A DNA stretch of 59,476 nucleotides from Nocardia wallacei (GTDB taxonomy: Bacteria > Actinomycetota > Actinomycetes > Mycobacteriales > Mycobacteriaceae). This document shows positions 34,666 to 43,614 of this stretch, piece by piece. The notes under the pieces are model-generated. The model searched no databases, was not told the origin of the DNA, and was given only the letters and a program-made list of their open reading frames with translations. The stretch's first letter is position 1, and each line of letters opens with the position of its first letter. The position numbers and the translations under genes were made by a program. The DNA lies in the NCBI RefSeq assembly GCF_029868745.1, contig NZ_JARWOP010000131.1:1-59476 (forward strand), in the 5' to 3' direction.

Positions 34666-34803
34666 CCGCCGTATATGGTGTTGCTGGCGCTGACCGTGGT
34701 GGTCGGTGTGCTGACCGTTGTCCCGGGCCGTGCCACCCTGCTGCAGGGCGGCGTTCACCTCGTGTTGTTCGCCGGATTCGTCTTCCTAGCCGTCAGCCCG
34801 TGA
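34666..34803 (+). pseudogene. C-terminal remnant of a ChaA-type Ca2+(Na+)/H+ antiporter
   Basis: The frame encodes PPYMVLLALTVVVGVLTVV and then PGRATLLQGGVHLVLFAGFV, ending FLAVSP and a stop. GRxxxLQGxVHLxLFA near the C-terminus is diagnostic for the last helices of ChaA/CaxA antiporters. The rest of the gene (about 300 codons) is missing; the DUF389 stop lies only 12 nt upstream. The piece is therefore the relic of a truncated gene and not a complete small protein. Confidence 0.72.
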
Positions 34804-35076
34804 GTGCGCTATCCGTTAACTGCATGGCTGTGTCGGCCGTCATAGCGATAGCGGATCTGCGCTGATAACACGTTTCAGAATCGTTGTCGGCAGGCCATTG
34901 TCGCGCTCCGACCTGCCGGTTGGGCAAGCTCCGAGCGACCGCTTTCGAGGCGATGCTCACACCGTGATCGACTTTACTGTAACTAGTTGTAACGATTAGC
35001 TTCATGTTGGCAGTGTTGCCGATCACGGAGAGAGCGACTTGAATCCCGAGACACATCGACCACACCGGAACCGCCC
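34804..35076. promoter_or_regulatory. Upstream region of the mce operon with candidate operators
   Basis: This 273-bp gap holds no gene. At 34867-34874 is AACACGTT, the core of a KstR-type site, but the outer bases fit only partly. At 34981-34992 is AACTAGTTGTAA, 12 bp identical to the operator region of the MarR gene at 57137-57148. The yrbE promoter must lie here, although I cannot fix its -35 and -10 elements. Confidence 0.45.
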
Positions 35077-35937
35077 ATGGCGCCGGTGACTCGGGCTCCC
35101 TCGAGCGCGATATCCGACAAGCGAGCAGCCGTTCGTATCGTTCGCAAGAACTTCTCCGACACGCTGGTGTCGGCGCTGCGGACCTTCGGCCGGGCCGTGG
35201 ATATCGCCCGCGAATCGGTGGTCGGTACCGCGAGCGATGTCGCGCGGCGCGAATTCCAGTGGCGCGAGGCCGTTCTGCAGGCGTGGCGGCTGGTGACCGT
35301 CACCGCCATTCCGGCGGTCCTCATCGCGATACCGTTCGGCGTCATCGTCTCGGTGCAGGTCGGCAATCTCATCCACACCCTCGGCGCGGACTCGCTGCTG
35401 GGCGCCACCGGCGGCCTCGGCGTCATCAAACAGGGCGCCCCGCTGGCCACCGGCTTCCTGCTCGGCGGGGCGGGCGCGGCCGCGATCGCCGCCGACCTGG
35501 GCGCGCGCACCATCCGCGAGGAGATCGACGCGCTGAACACCATGGGCATCAGCCCGATTCACCGGCTGGTGATCCCGCGGCTGGCGGCGATGATCTTCGT
35601 CGCGCCGCTGCTGAACATCCTGATCATCTTCGTCGGCATCGTGGCCGGGTACGCGGTCGCCGTCGGCGGGCAGAACGTCACGCCCGGCAGCTACTGGGCG
35701 ACGTTCGGGTCGTTCACCACGGCCGCCGACGTGTGGGTGTCGCTGCTGAAAGCGGTCGTCTTCGGCTTCCTGGTGGTGGTCATCGCCTGCCAGCGCGGGC
35801 TGGAGGCCAAGGGCGGGCCGCGCGGCGTGGCCGACGCCGTCAACGCGGCCGTGGTGCTGTCGGTGGTGTCCATCGCGATCGTCAATCTCGGCGTCACCCA
35901 GGTGGTCGAGATGTTCCTGCCCACGAGGCTGGTCTGA
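35077..35937 (+). CDS. yrbEA: YrbEA, MlaE-type permease of the Mce lipid importer
   Basis: The 286-residue membrane protein is one of two MlaE/YrbE permeases that form the inner-membrane channel for lipids delivered by Mce proteins. It shows the family segments AIPFGVIVSVQVGNLIHTLGADSLLGA, GARTIREEIDALNTMGISPIHRLVIPRLAA (the EExDAxxxMG cytoplasmic helix that contacts the ATPase) and a C-terminal pair of helices. The start ATG has only a weak GGAA site; a longer form is possible. It opens a nine-gene operon with overlapping or closely spaced genes. Confidence 0.93.
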   Translation: MAPVTRAPSSAISDKRAAVRIVRKNFSDTLVSALRTFGRAVDIARESVVGTASDVARREFQWREAVLQAWRLVTVTAIPAVLIAIPFGVIVSVQVGNLIHTLGADSLLGATGGLGVIKQGAPLATGFLLGGAGAAAIAADLGARTIREEIDALNTMGISPIHRLVIPRLAAMIFVAPLLNILIIFVGIVAGYAVAVGGQNVTPGSYWATFGSFTTAADVWVSLLKAVVFGFLVVVIACQRGLEAKGGPRGVADAVNAAVVLSVVSIAIVNLGVTQVVEMFLPTRLV

Positions 35938-36803
35938 TGGCCGTCTCCACCTACTTCCCGAAAGGGCTGGGCTGGTTCGCGCGCCTCTACCGGCGGCGCG
36001 GGCTGGTCTCGGCGCGGGTCGAGGGCGTCGGCTTCGTGCTGGCGTTCGTGTGGCAGGTGCTGTCCTCGATTCCCTTGACGCTCAAGCGATATCGCGACGA
36101 GGCACTGCGGCTCATCTCCGATATGACCTGGGGTCGCGGCTCGGTGATCGTCGGCGGCGGCACCGTGCCGATGATGATCGTGCTCGGCCTGGTGATGGGC
36201 GCCTCGGTCGCCGTGGAGTCCTTCACGATCCTGAACATGCTGGGCATGGGCCCGGTCACCGGCATCGTGTCGGCCTACGCCACCACCCGTGAGCTGGCCC
36301 CGATCGTGGCCGCGATCGGTTTCGCCGCGCAGGCGGGCTGCCGGATGACCGCCGAGATCGGTTCGATGCGCATCTCCGAGGAGATCGATGCCATCGAGGC
36401 GCTCGGGCTGCGGTCGGTGCCGTTCGTGGTGACGACCCGCGTCATCGCGGGCGCCATCTCGATCGTGCCGACCTTCCTGATCGGGCTGATCCTGTCGTAT
36501 CTGGCCTGCCGCGGCCTGATCACGCTGGTGCACGGCCAGTCCGCGGGCGTGTACGACCACTACTTCTTCCAGTTCGTCTCCGGCTTCGACGTGATCGCGG
36601 CGGTGCTCAAGGTCGCCGTGTTCGCGACCGTGGTGATCCTCATCCACAGCTACTACGGCTTCTTCGCCACCGGCGGCCCCGAGGGCGTCGGCATCGCCTC
36701 CGGTCGCGCGGTGCGGGCCTCGTCGGTGGCGATCGTCGCCATCGATATGGTCCTCACCCTCGCGCTGTGGGGTTTCAACGCGACGATCAGTTTCACGGGA
36801 TAG
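35937..36803 (+). CDS. yrbEB: YrbEB, second MlaE-type permease of the Mce importer
   Basis: This 288-residue partner permease pairs with YrbEA. It contains LGLVMGASVAVESFTILNMLGMGPVTG, SAYATTRELAPIVAAIGFAAQAG and the coupling helix MRISEEIDAIEALGLRSVPF. The latter should engage the missing MceG-type ATPase. The ATG shares one base with the yrbEA stop (TGATG), so translation is coupled. mceA follows after 3 nt. Confidence 0.93.
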   Translation: MAVSTYFPKGLGWFARLYRRRGLVSARVEGVGFVLAFVWQVLSSIPLTLKRYRDEALRLISDMTWGRGSVIVGGGTVPMMIVLGLVMGASVAVESFTILNMLGMGPVTGIVSAYATTRELAPIVAAIGFAAQAGCRMTAEIGSMRISEEIDAIEALGLRSVPFVVTTRVIAGAISIVPTFLIGLILSYLACRGLITLVHGQSAGVYDHYFFQFVSGFDVIAAVLKVAVFATVVILIHSYYGFFATGGPEGVGIASGRAVRASSVAIVAIDMVLTLALWGFNATISFTG

Positions 36804-36806
36804 CGG

Positions 36807-37832
36807 ATGCCGAAATATGGAATGCCCGGCGTCGCCGTGGACAAGAAGAGGTCGCTGCTGATCGGCGCGGTCGCGCTCGGCGTGATCGCGGCCGTGGTGG
36901 TCGCGGCGTCGCTGTATCGCGGACTGCGCGACGACGACGGACTGCACATCGCCCTGCACACCGAGCAGATCGGCGACGGCGTGCTGGCCGGCACCCCGGT
37001 GCGAGTGGACGGGGTGCAGGTCGGCAAGGTCACCGAGATCGTGCCCGACGAGCGCGGTACCCAGCGAATCTCGTTGCGGCTGGACCGTTCCCAGCTGTTC
37101 GGCATCGACGACAGTCTCCAGCTCGACTACGCACCGGCGAATCTGTTCGGTATCAGCGAGATCGAGCTGCGGCGCGGACCCGGTGGTGCGCCGCTGCGCG
37201 AGAACGGCACCGTCGACCTGACCGGAAAGCGTTCCGCCGCACTCTTCGACGCCACCATGGGAAGCCTGCTGCGCAGCCTGTCGCAGACCGGCGACGCGGT
37301 GCTGACACCGCAGATGGCCACCGTGATCGCGCAGCTCTCCACCGATGTCGAGGCCTTCACCCCGCTGGCGCAGGCGATGATCACCGTCGCCCAGACCATC
37401 ACCGACAACCAGAAGATGCCCCCTTCCGAACTGGTGGGCCGCCTCGGGCCCGCCTTCGACGGCGGCGGCAAGTTCGCCGGCGCCACCATCCAGGTGCTCG
37501 ATCTGATCCGCGATCTCCCACGGCTGCAAGACAATCGGCAACCCTATGACGCCGGGGTGCGTGTCCTGACCGATCAGCTGCTACCCGGACTGGCGAACCT
37601 CGGCGGGGCCGCGGGGGCCGGTCTGTCCGGCACCACCGACCTGCTGGCGCCCGTCCTCGCACTGCTCGGACAGATGGTGCCGCGTCCGCAGCAGTCGGGA
37701 ACCGAACTGGCCGAACTGATGCGGCGACTGCGCGCGGCGATGCCCGACACCCCGGACGGCCCCGTCCTCGACGCCGAGATCGACCTGCGCGGCGTCCCCG
37801 TGCTGGCGCCACTGCTGGGAGGTGCGCGATGA
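36807..37832 (+). CDS. mceA: MceA, MCE-domain lipid-transfer protein
   Basis: The 341-residue protein has a single N-terminal membrane anchor (LLIGAVALGVIAAVVVAASL). One MCE domain follows (HIALHTEQIGDGVLAGTPVRVDGVQVGKVTEIV, residues about 46-80 and on). A long helical part comes next, as in mycobacterial Mce proteins where six different chains form one periplasmic tunnel. The first position after yrbEB marks it as the A subunit. It overlaps mceB by 4 bp (ATGA). Confidence 0.9.
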   Translation: MPKYGMPGVAVDKKRSLLIGAVALGVIAAVVVAASLYRGLRDDDGLHIALHTEQIGDGVLAGTPVRVDGVQVGKVTEIVPDERGTQRISLRLDRSQLFGIDDSLQLDYAPANLFGISEIELRRGPGGAPLRENGTVDLTGKRSAALFDATMGSLLRSLSQTGDAVLTPQMATVIAQLSTDVEAFTPLAQAMITVAQTITDNQKMPPSELVGRLGPAFDGGGKFAGATIQVLDLIRDLPRLQDNRQPYDAGVRVLTDQLLPGLANLGGAAGAGLSGTTDLLAPVLALLGQMVPRPQQSGTELAELMRRLRAAMPDTPDGPVLDAEIDLRGVPVLAPLLGGAR

Positions 37833-38827
37833 AGGTCGGGGCCGCGGCGTGGCGGCTGGTGCTGTTCGCCGGAGTGATGGTCGTCGTCCTCGCCCTGGTG
37901 TTCACGGCCATCAAGCGGCCCGTGTCGGGGGACACCGAGGCCCACGACGCCCTGTTCACCGATGCCAACGGGCTCAAGGTGGGTGACGACGTGCGCCTGT
38001 TCGGGGTGCAGGTCGGCAAGGTGGAGGGCGTCTCGCTCGACGGCGCGCAGGCGCGAATCCACTTGTCGCTGAAGACCGATGCGCCCGTCTACGACAACTC
38101 CCGGCTCGCCATCCGGTATCAGAACCTCACCGGGCAGCGCTACATCGACCTGCAACAGCAGCCGCAGCCGGGTGCGCGCATCCCGGCCGGGGCGACGATC
38201 GGCGCCGAGCGCACCGTGCCCTCCTTCGACGTCACCAGCATGTTCAACGGCCTGAAACCGGTGCTGGCCACCATATCTCCCGAGGCGATCAACCAGTTCA
38301 GCGCGAGCATGGTCGCGCTCATCGAGGGCGACGGCAGCGGTGTCGGACCGGCGCTGGACGCGATCGGCAAGCTGGCCGCCTATGTCGACAATCGGCAGCA
38401 GGTGATCGGCACGCTCATCCACAACATGTCCGATCTGTCGGAGAAGGTCGGCGGCCGCGTGCACCACCTGGTGCCGCTGCTGGCTCGGCTCACCGACATC
38501 TTCCAGGCGTTGCAGACCAATATCGGCGGACTGGCGCAGTTCGCCATGGCCGCACCGTCGGTGCTCGGGCCGCTGGACAACCTGTTCGACGCCCTGGGCC
38601 TGCAAACCGGCGACGACGTGGATGCCTTGCTGCGCAACCTGTTCCCGGACCCGCAGCAGGCGCTGGAGGTGCTCGACCGGCTGCCGGGTCTGCTGGCCGG
38701 GCTCGACGCCGCCATCCCGAAGTCCGTGGCGGGCTGGAAACCGCAGTGCTCCAAGGGAACCGCCGATGTGCCGCAGGTGTTCGGCGTGCTGATCGCGGGA
38801 CAGCAGGTGGCGATATGCAACGGCTGA
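37829..38827 (+). CDS. mceB: MceB, MCE-domain lipid-transfer protein
   Basis: The 332-residue protein has an N-terminal anchor (LVLFAGVMVVVLALVFTAI) and an MCE domain (DANGLKVGDDVRLFGVQVGKVEGVSL, then YQNLTGQRYIDLQQ). The helical region is followed by a C-terminal segment with two cysteines (WKPQCSKG and AICNG) that may form a disulfide outside the cell. It overlaps both neighbours in the operon. Confidence 0.9.
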   Translation: MKVGAAAWRLVLFAGVMVVVLALVFTAIKRPVSGDTEAHDALFTDANGLKVGDDVRLFGVQVGKVEGVSLDGAQARIHLSLKTDAPVYDNSRLAIRYQNLTGQRYIDLQQQPQPGARIPAGATIGAERTVPSFDVTSMFNGLKPVLATISPEAINQFSASMVALIEGDGSGVGPALDAIGKLAAYVDNRQQVIGTLIHNMSDLSEKVGGRVHHLVPLLARLTDIFQALQTNIGGLAQFAMAAPSVLGPLDNLFDALGLQTGDDVDALLRNLFPDPQQALEVLDRLPGLLAGLDAAIPKSVAGWKPQCSKGTADVPQVFGVLIAGQQVAICNG

Positions 38828-39858
38828 GGCTGGGCCGGTTCCTGCCCCGGGACCGGGCGGTGGCCGACGAGGCGACCCGGCACCGGCGCGAAATCCGTTA
38901 CGGGATAATCGGTGTGGTGCTGGTGGCGGCACTCGCGATCGCGGCGGGTGTGCTGTACGTCGTGCCGGTCGGCAAGAAGACCTACACCGCCGAACTGTCG
39001 GAGGCCCAGTCGGTCAAGGCGGGCGACGACATCCGGGTGGCGGGGGTACCGGTAGGCAACGTGAAATCGCTGGAGCTGAAACCGGATCGGGTGCTGATGC
39101 GATTCACCGTCGACTCGAAGGTGTTCGTCGGCAGCGAGTCGTCGCTGGACGTGCGCATGCTGACCATCGTCGGCGGCAACTATGTCGCGCTGTTCCCGTC
39201 CGGCGGTAAACCGCTGGGCGACAAGCCGATTCCGGCGGAGCGCGTCCGCCTGCCCTACAGCCTGGTGCAGACCTTTCAGGACGCCGCACAGCCCCTGCAA
39301 CAGATCGACGGAGACACGTTGCGGCGCAACTTGTCCGCGCTGGACAGCTCCCTCGAGCAGGCGCCCGATGCGCTGCGCACCACCCTGGACACCCTCGGCG
39401 CCTACATCGACGCGCTCAACCGGCAGCGCACCCAGGTGTCGAACGCGGTCGCCGTCGCCGACGAGTACGTGACCATGTACGACGGCGCCAAGACCGATCT
39501 GGGCCGGTTGATGGACAACGTGAACCTGATGGAGACCCTCGTCCTGGACAAGCGCGCCGAACTGCGTGAAGGGGTGCGGTTGCTGCGCGTGGTCATCGAT
39601 CGGGTGGCCGGGCTGGCGCCTACCTGGGACTCGGCGCTGGAGCCGAAGCTGCGGCAATTGATCGACGCCGTACCGCAATTGGAGAACCTCGGCGCGCAGC
39701 TCGAACCGGTGCTCGCGGCGGTGCAGAGCCTCGGGCAGAAGCTGGTCGAGCTGACCGACGGCGGCGTGACGATCGACCGATCCGGTTCGACGATCACCGT
39801 GCCGACGCCCGCTCCCGAGGCGCGGGTGTGTGTGCCGGTGCCGGGGAAGGACTGCTGA
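38815..39858 (+). CDS. mceC: MceC, MCE-domain lipid-transfer protein
   Basis: The 347-residue protein has a charged N-terminus (LGRFLPRDRAVADEATRHRR) before its anchor (IIGVVLVAALAIAAGVLYVV). The MCE domain is LSEAQSVKAGDDIRVAGVPVGNVKSLEL, then MLTIVGGNYVALFPSG. A long helical region comes after. The protein ends with two cysteines (ARVCVPVPGKDC). The ATG at 38815 lies 13 bp inside mceB. The next gene shares one base with its stop codon. Confidence 0.9.
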   Translation: MQRLRLGRFLPRDRAVADEATRHRREIRYGIIGVVLVAALAIAAGVLYVVPVGKKTYTAELSEAQSVKAGDDIRVAGVPVGNVKSLELKPDRVLMRFTVDSKVFVGSESSLDVRMLTIVGGNYVALFPSGGKPLGDKPIPAERVRLPYSLVQTFQDAAQPLQQIDGDTLRRNLSALDSSLEQAPDALRTTLDTLGAYIDALNRQRTQVSNAVAVADEYVTMYDGAKTDLGRLMDNVNLMETLVLDKRAELREGVRLLRVVIDRVAGLAPTWDSALEPKLRQLIDAVPQLENLGAQLEPVLAAVQSLGQKLVELTDGGVTIDRSGSTITVPTPAPEARVCVPVPGKDC

Positions 39859-40943
39859 TGTTGCATCGTGTGCTCGGCTCGCGCTGGCTGATGTCGATCG
39901 GTGGCGCCGTGGTGCTGGTCGCGCTCACCGTCGCCGGATATTTCGTCGCATTCGATCCGGCGAAGCCGACCGCGAGCTACTGCGCGATCATGCCCGACAG
40001 TGTCGGGCTGTACACCGGGAACCAGGTCACCATGCGTGGCATTCCCGTCGGTACGGTCACTTCGATTGCACCGCAGGGTGATTCGGTGCGGGTCGAGTTC
40101 GATGTCGAGGCCGACAAGCCCGTGTACGCCGACGCCGGCGCCACCACGCTGTCGGACAGCATCGTCGCCGCGCGGCAACTCGCCGTGGTGTCCAGCGGCA
40201 AGGACACCGCGCGCTGGAATCCCGGCCGGTGCATCACCAAGACCCTCACCCCCAAGAGCATCAGCGAGACGTTGAACGCGCTCGCGCAGTTGTCCTCGGA
40301 AATCCGAGGGCCCGACCCGGATTCGCCGGACGCGCTGGCCCGCGGGCTGTCCGCGCTGGACTCGGCGACCGTCGGCACGGGGCCGCAGATCAACGCCATC
40401 GTGAAAAAATTGAGTGCGGCGTTGGCGACGCCCGACGCCGACATCGCGCACCTGGTCGGCATCTTCGACGCCTTCGCCTCGGTGTCGAAGAAGGTCGAAC
40501 AGCACTGGGGCGACCTGAAATCCATGCTCACCCGGCTGGCTCCGGTGCTGGACCACGCCACCACCGACCTGATCGGACCGGGCGCGCGGCTGTTCGACGG
40601 GCTCCAGCAGGTCGTGCCCATGCTCAACGACCTCACCACGATCCTCGGCGACCCGATCATGAAGACGCTCGACGCGACGGTGCCCTTGGTCAAATTCCTG
40701 CGCGCGCACGTCGGTTCGCTGACCCAGGTGATCGGCATGACGCCCGTGCTCACCCAGGCCTTCCGCGCGGTGGCGGGCGAGGGCATCTCCTACGCGCCAC
40801 CCAAAGTGGCGGTGCCGCAACAGAATGCGGACCAGGTGTGCGCGGCTGTCGAGGCCCTCGCACCGGGCAAGTGCACCGCCGAGGGCGGCATGGTGAAGAT
40901 GGACGCCGCCACCCTCGTATTCGGATTGGCGGCTGCCCGATGA
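39858..40943 (+). CDS. mceD: MceD, MCE-domain lipid-transfer protein
   Basis: The 361-residue protein has an anchor (LMSIGGAVVLVALTVAGYFVAF) and an MCE domain (IMPDSVGLYTGNQVTMRGIPVGTVTSIAPQ). Cysteines in YCAIMPD and RCITKT, and a pair near the C-terminus (VCAAVEALAPGKC), could stabilise it outside the membrane. ATG 39858 overlaps the mceC stop. Its own stop overlaps mceE by 4 bp. Confidence 0.9.
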   Translation: MLHRVLGSRWLMSIGGAVVLVALTVAGYFVAFDPAKPTASYCAIMPDSVGLYTGNQVTMRGIPVGTVTSIAPQGDSVRVEFDVEADKPVYADAGATTLSDSIVAARQLAVVSSGKDTARWNPGRCITKTLTPKSISETLNALAQLSSEIRGPDPDSPDALARGLSALDSATVGTGPQINAIVKKLSAALATPDADIAHLVGIFDAFASVSKKVEQHWGDLKSMLTRLAPVLDHATTDLIGPGARLFDGLQQVVPMLNDLTTILGDPIMKTLDATVPLVKFLRAHVGSLTQVIGMTPVLTQAFRAVAGEGISYAPPKVAVPQQNADQVCAAVEALAPGKCTAEGGMVKMDAATLVFGLAAAR

Positions 40944-42049
40944 GCTGGATTCGGATCGCGAAACCGACATCTCACGCGTGTGGCCGGGTGGCGAGGCGGC
41001 GTCTCGTCGCGTGCCTCGCGGTGGCGCTCGCCGCGACTCCGACCGCCGCGGGATGCGCGTTCGATCCCTCCTCGGTGCCCGTGCCCGGCACCACCGTGTC
41101 GGGGCCGACCTATCACGTGCGGATCGAGTTCGCGAATGCGTTGAATCTGCCCGCGCGGGCCAAGATGATGGCCAACGGGGCGCAGGTGGGCACGGTCTCC
41201 GGGGTCTCCGTGGTGAGCGCGGCGCAGTCGGGCGGGCGCGGCGGTTACGTGGTGGTCGACGCCGACCTCTCCGAATCGGTGCGGCTGCCCGCGACCACCC
41301 GCGCCGAACTGCGACAGAACACGGTGCTCGGCGATATCCACGTCGCTCTCCTCACTCCGCCGGACGGGTTCGGCACGGTGCTGTCCGACGGCGCCACCAT
41401 CCCACTGGCACAGACCAAGCCGCCGGTTCAGCTGGAGGACACGATGGCCGCCATCGCCGCGTTCACCCAGGGCGGCGCGGTGACGCAGTTGCAGGACACC
41501 ATCAACCAGATCAACGGCGTCCTGCCGCGTGACCCCGCGCGCACCGCACAGATCTCGAAGACCATGGCCGACGACGTGGTCGATCTGGCCGCCGACCTCG
41601 ACAGCGTCGATGCCCTGCTCGACGGACTCGGGACCAATGCCCAAGTGCTGCATGACATCCGGCCCGAACTGGACAATATCCTGAGCGAGAAGTCGGTGGC
41701 GGAAATGAACGGCATCGTCGCCTCCATCGTGGGCGTGACGAAGATCTTCGACCTGCTCGGGCCGGTCGGCACGTCGCTCACCTGGCTCGGTCCGGTGCTG
41801 CAGGGCGCCGACGGGGCGGCGCAGGCGTTCCTGCCGCTGCTCACGTCATCGCAACCCTTGGATCTGAGTCGGTCGTCGAATCTCCAGACGCTGGTGGCAC
41901 TGCTGCGCGACAAGGTGATCCCGTTTTTCGAGCACGGTCCCAAGGTGAACATCGTCGGCGTGAAAACCGATGCCGCGAACGATGTTTCGGCCGCGGATCA
42001 GGCGGATCGGATCGTCGGCACTCTCCGGATGATCGGAGCGGTGCGATGA
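40940..42049 (+). CDS. mceE: MceE, MCE-family lipoprotein
   Basis: The 369-residue protein carries a signal peptide (RRRLVACLAVALAATPTAAGC) whose end TAAGC is a good lipobox. It should be lipidated at the cysteine near residue 39 and anchored to the outer face of the membrane. The MCE domain follows (YHVRIEFANALNLPARAKMMANGAQVGTVSGV). The E position in the six-mce set is always the lipoprotein (LprK/LprN type), which fits. It overlaps mceF by 4 bp. Confidence 0.92.
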   Translation: MSWIRIAKPTSHACGRVARRRLVACLAVALAATPTAAGCAFDPSSVPVPGTTVSGPTYHVRIEFANALNLPARAKMMANGAQVGTVSGVSVVSAAQSGGRGGYVVVDADLSESVRLPATTRAELRQNTVLGDIHVALLTPPDGFGTVLSDGATIPLAQTKPPVQLEDTMAAIAAFTQGGAVTQLQDTINQINGVLPRDPARTAQISKTMADDVVDLAADLDSVDALLDGLGTNAQVLHDIRPELDNILSEKSVAEMNGIVASIVGVTKIFDLLGPVGTSLTWLGPVLQGADGAAQAFLPLLTSSQPLDLSRSSNLQTLVALLRDKVIPFFEHGPKVNIVGVKTDAANDVSAADQADRIVGTLRMIGAVR

Positions 42050-43002
42050 GGATCGGTGCGCTGGCCTCGCTCGGCGGTATCGCCGCCATCACCGTGCTCG
42101 GTGCGAGCTACCTGACATTCGGCGTGGTGCGCGCCGATCCGTTCGCCGAGTACACCCGCGCCACCATGGTGCTCGCCGATTCCGGCGGGCTGGGCGCCGA
42201 TTCGCCGATCCTGTTGTCCGGCATCGAGGTCGGCCGCGTGACCTCGGTGCGCAAGAGCGCCGACGGCGTGGAGGTCGGGCTGCGGGTGGACGCCGACCGC
42301 AGCGTGCCGACCGACAGCGTGGTCACCATCGAGCACCTGTCCGCGCTGGGTGAGCCCTACGTCGAGTTCCGGCCACGCACCGGCGCCGGACCGTATCTGC
42401 GCGACGGGCAGCGGCTGGCGAGTGCGAATGTCCGTACGCCGCTGTCGATCCCGGAGGTCGCGCGGCTGGTCACCAAGACGATGAACCAGCTCGATCCGAA
42501 GGTCGTCGGCTCCCTGGTCGGCACGGCGAGCCAGGTGTTCGAGGACACCGACGCCGCGATCCCGAATCTGGCCCGCTCCGGCGATCTGCTCGCGGCGGCG
42601 ATCATGAGCCGCAGCCCGCGAATCGCGGACCTGCTCAACAGTTTCCAGGCCGCGGCCGCCGACATCGACTGGGCGGGACCGGCGACCAGCGCCGCCGCCC
42701 CCGAATTCGTGCGGTTCACGCAAACCCTGAACGACCTGGTGGGCGCGGTCGGCCGGCTCGTGGACACCCAGCCGGCCACGGCCTACACCGAGGGCACCGG
42801 CCTGGTCCCGTTCCTGGACCGGCTCACCGCGGCGCTGCGGGAACTGGGGCCGGAGCTGAAATCCCTGGCGCCGGCGCTGCAACCGCTGACCGACGCGGGG
42901 ACCTCGGCGGCGCCGCGCATCGATATTTCCAGCCTGATCACGCAGGCCCTCGACGACGTCGACAGCGACGGGGCCGTGCGCGTGCGAGTGAACGTCAAGT
43001 AG
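42046..43002 (+). CDS. mceF: MceF, MCE-domain lipid-transfer protein
   Basis: The 318-residue protein has a weak N-terminal anchor (ASLGGIAAITVLGASYLTFGVV). The MCE domain (ATMVLADSGGLGADSPILLSGIEVGRVTSVR, then IEHLSALGEPYVEFRP) and a helical tail follow. It is shorter than the mycobacterial F subunits that carry long proline-rich tails. It ends the mce gene set; the Mce-associated gene starts 10 nt later with AGGAG before its ATG. Confidence 0.9.
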   Translation: MRIGALASLGGIAAITVLGASYLTFGVVRADPFAEYTRATMVLADSGGLGADSPILLSGIEVGRVTSVRKSADGVEVGLRVDADRSVPTDSVVTIEHLSALGEPYVEFRPRTGAGPYLRDGQRLASANVRTPLSIPEVARLVTKTMNQLDPKVVGSLVGTASQVFEDTDAAIPNLARSGDLLAAAIMSRSPRIADLLNSFQAAAADIDWAGPATSAAAPEFVRFTQTLNDLVGAVGRLVDTQPATAYTEGTGLVPFLDRLTAALRELGPELKSLAPALQPLTDAGTSAAPRIDISSLITQALDDVDSDGAVRVRVNVK

Positions 43003-43012
43003 AGGAGAATCG

Positions 43013-43564
43013 ATGTCGAACGACAGTGGTACCGAGAATCCGCGCACGGTGTCCGTCCGGCTGTCGACGGTCGCGACCGCCCTCGCGGGCGTGGCGCTGA
43101 TCGCGCTGGCCGCCGTGTTCGGAGCGCTGTGGCTTTCGGCGCGCGGCACGCTGCACGATCGCGACACCCGGGCCGCCGACGAGCGGCACGCCGAGCAGGT
43201 CGCCACCGACTACTCGGTCGGGGCGTCCAACATCAATTTTCAGGACGTGAACGGCTGGGTCGCCAAATTGAAGGCGAACACCAGTCCGCAACTGGCGACC
43301 AAATTCGACGCCACCGCACCGAAACTCCAGGAGATTCTGGTCCCGCTGAAGTGGACCTCCAGCGCGACGCCGATCACCGCCAAGGTGATGTCGACCGACA
43401 ACGGCCACTACCGGGTGAACGTCTTCCTGAACGTCACCTCCACCAGTTCCCAGACCCCCGAGGGCGCGCAGACCACCGTCACCTACACCGTCGACATCGA
43501 CCCGGCCGACGGCTGGAAGGTCACCGACGTCGGCGGCATGAACGGCGCACTGCCCAAGCAGTAG
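43013..43564 (+). CDS. Mce-associated membrane protein
   Basis: The 183-residue protein has one N-terminal membrane helix (TVATALAGVALIALAAVFGALWLSA). A DUF/Mas-type soluble domain follows (VATDYSVGASNINFQDVNGWVAKLKANTSPQLATKF) and ends in WKVTDVGGMNGALP. In mycobacteria such proteins stabilise Mce complexes. Only one is present, where several mce operons have two or more. AGGAG lies a few bases before the ATG, 10 nt after mceF. Confidence 0.88.
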   Translation: MSNDSGTENPRTVSVRLSTVATALAGVALIALAAVFGALWLSARGTLHDRDTRAADERHAEQVATDYSVGASNINFQDVNGWVAKLKANTSPQLATKFDATAPKLQEILVPLKWTSSATPITAKVMSTDNGHYRVNVFLNVTSTSSQTPEGAQTTVTYTVDIDPADGWKVTDVGGMNGALPKQ

Positions 43565-43614
43565 ACCGAGCGATAGGACATGGTGGGGCGGCACGGGTTC
43601 GGTACTCTCGTGGC

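Noticed and set aside
32848..34758. 636-codon open frame on the minus strand opposite the PheS-like and DUF389 genes
   Set aside because: It is a shadow of two well-supported plus-strand genes: the protein is low-complexity (H, R, Q, D rich) and has no recognisable domain.
34675..34803. A complete small membrane protein of 42 residues
   Set aside because: The sequence matches the end of a ChaA-type antiporter and no ribosome binding site precedes the internal ATG, so a gene remnant is the better reading.
34867..34874. AACACGTT before the mce operon as a full KstR site
   Set aside because: The core fits, but the outer T of TnnAACnnGTTnnA is missing and the arms do not extend, so it is listed only as a partial match.
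35691..37541. 616-codon minus-strand frame opposite yrbE/mceA
   Set aside because: Composition is typical of the antisense of GC-rich membrane genes (long H/R/D/Q repeats), and the sense genes are certain.
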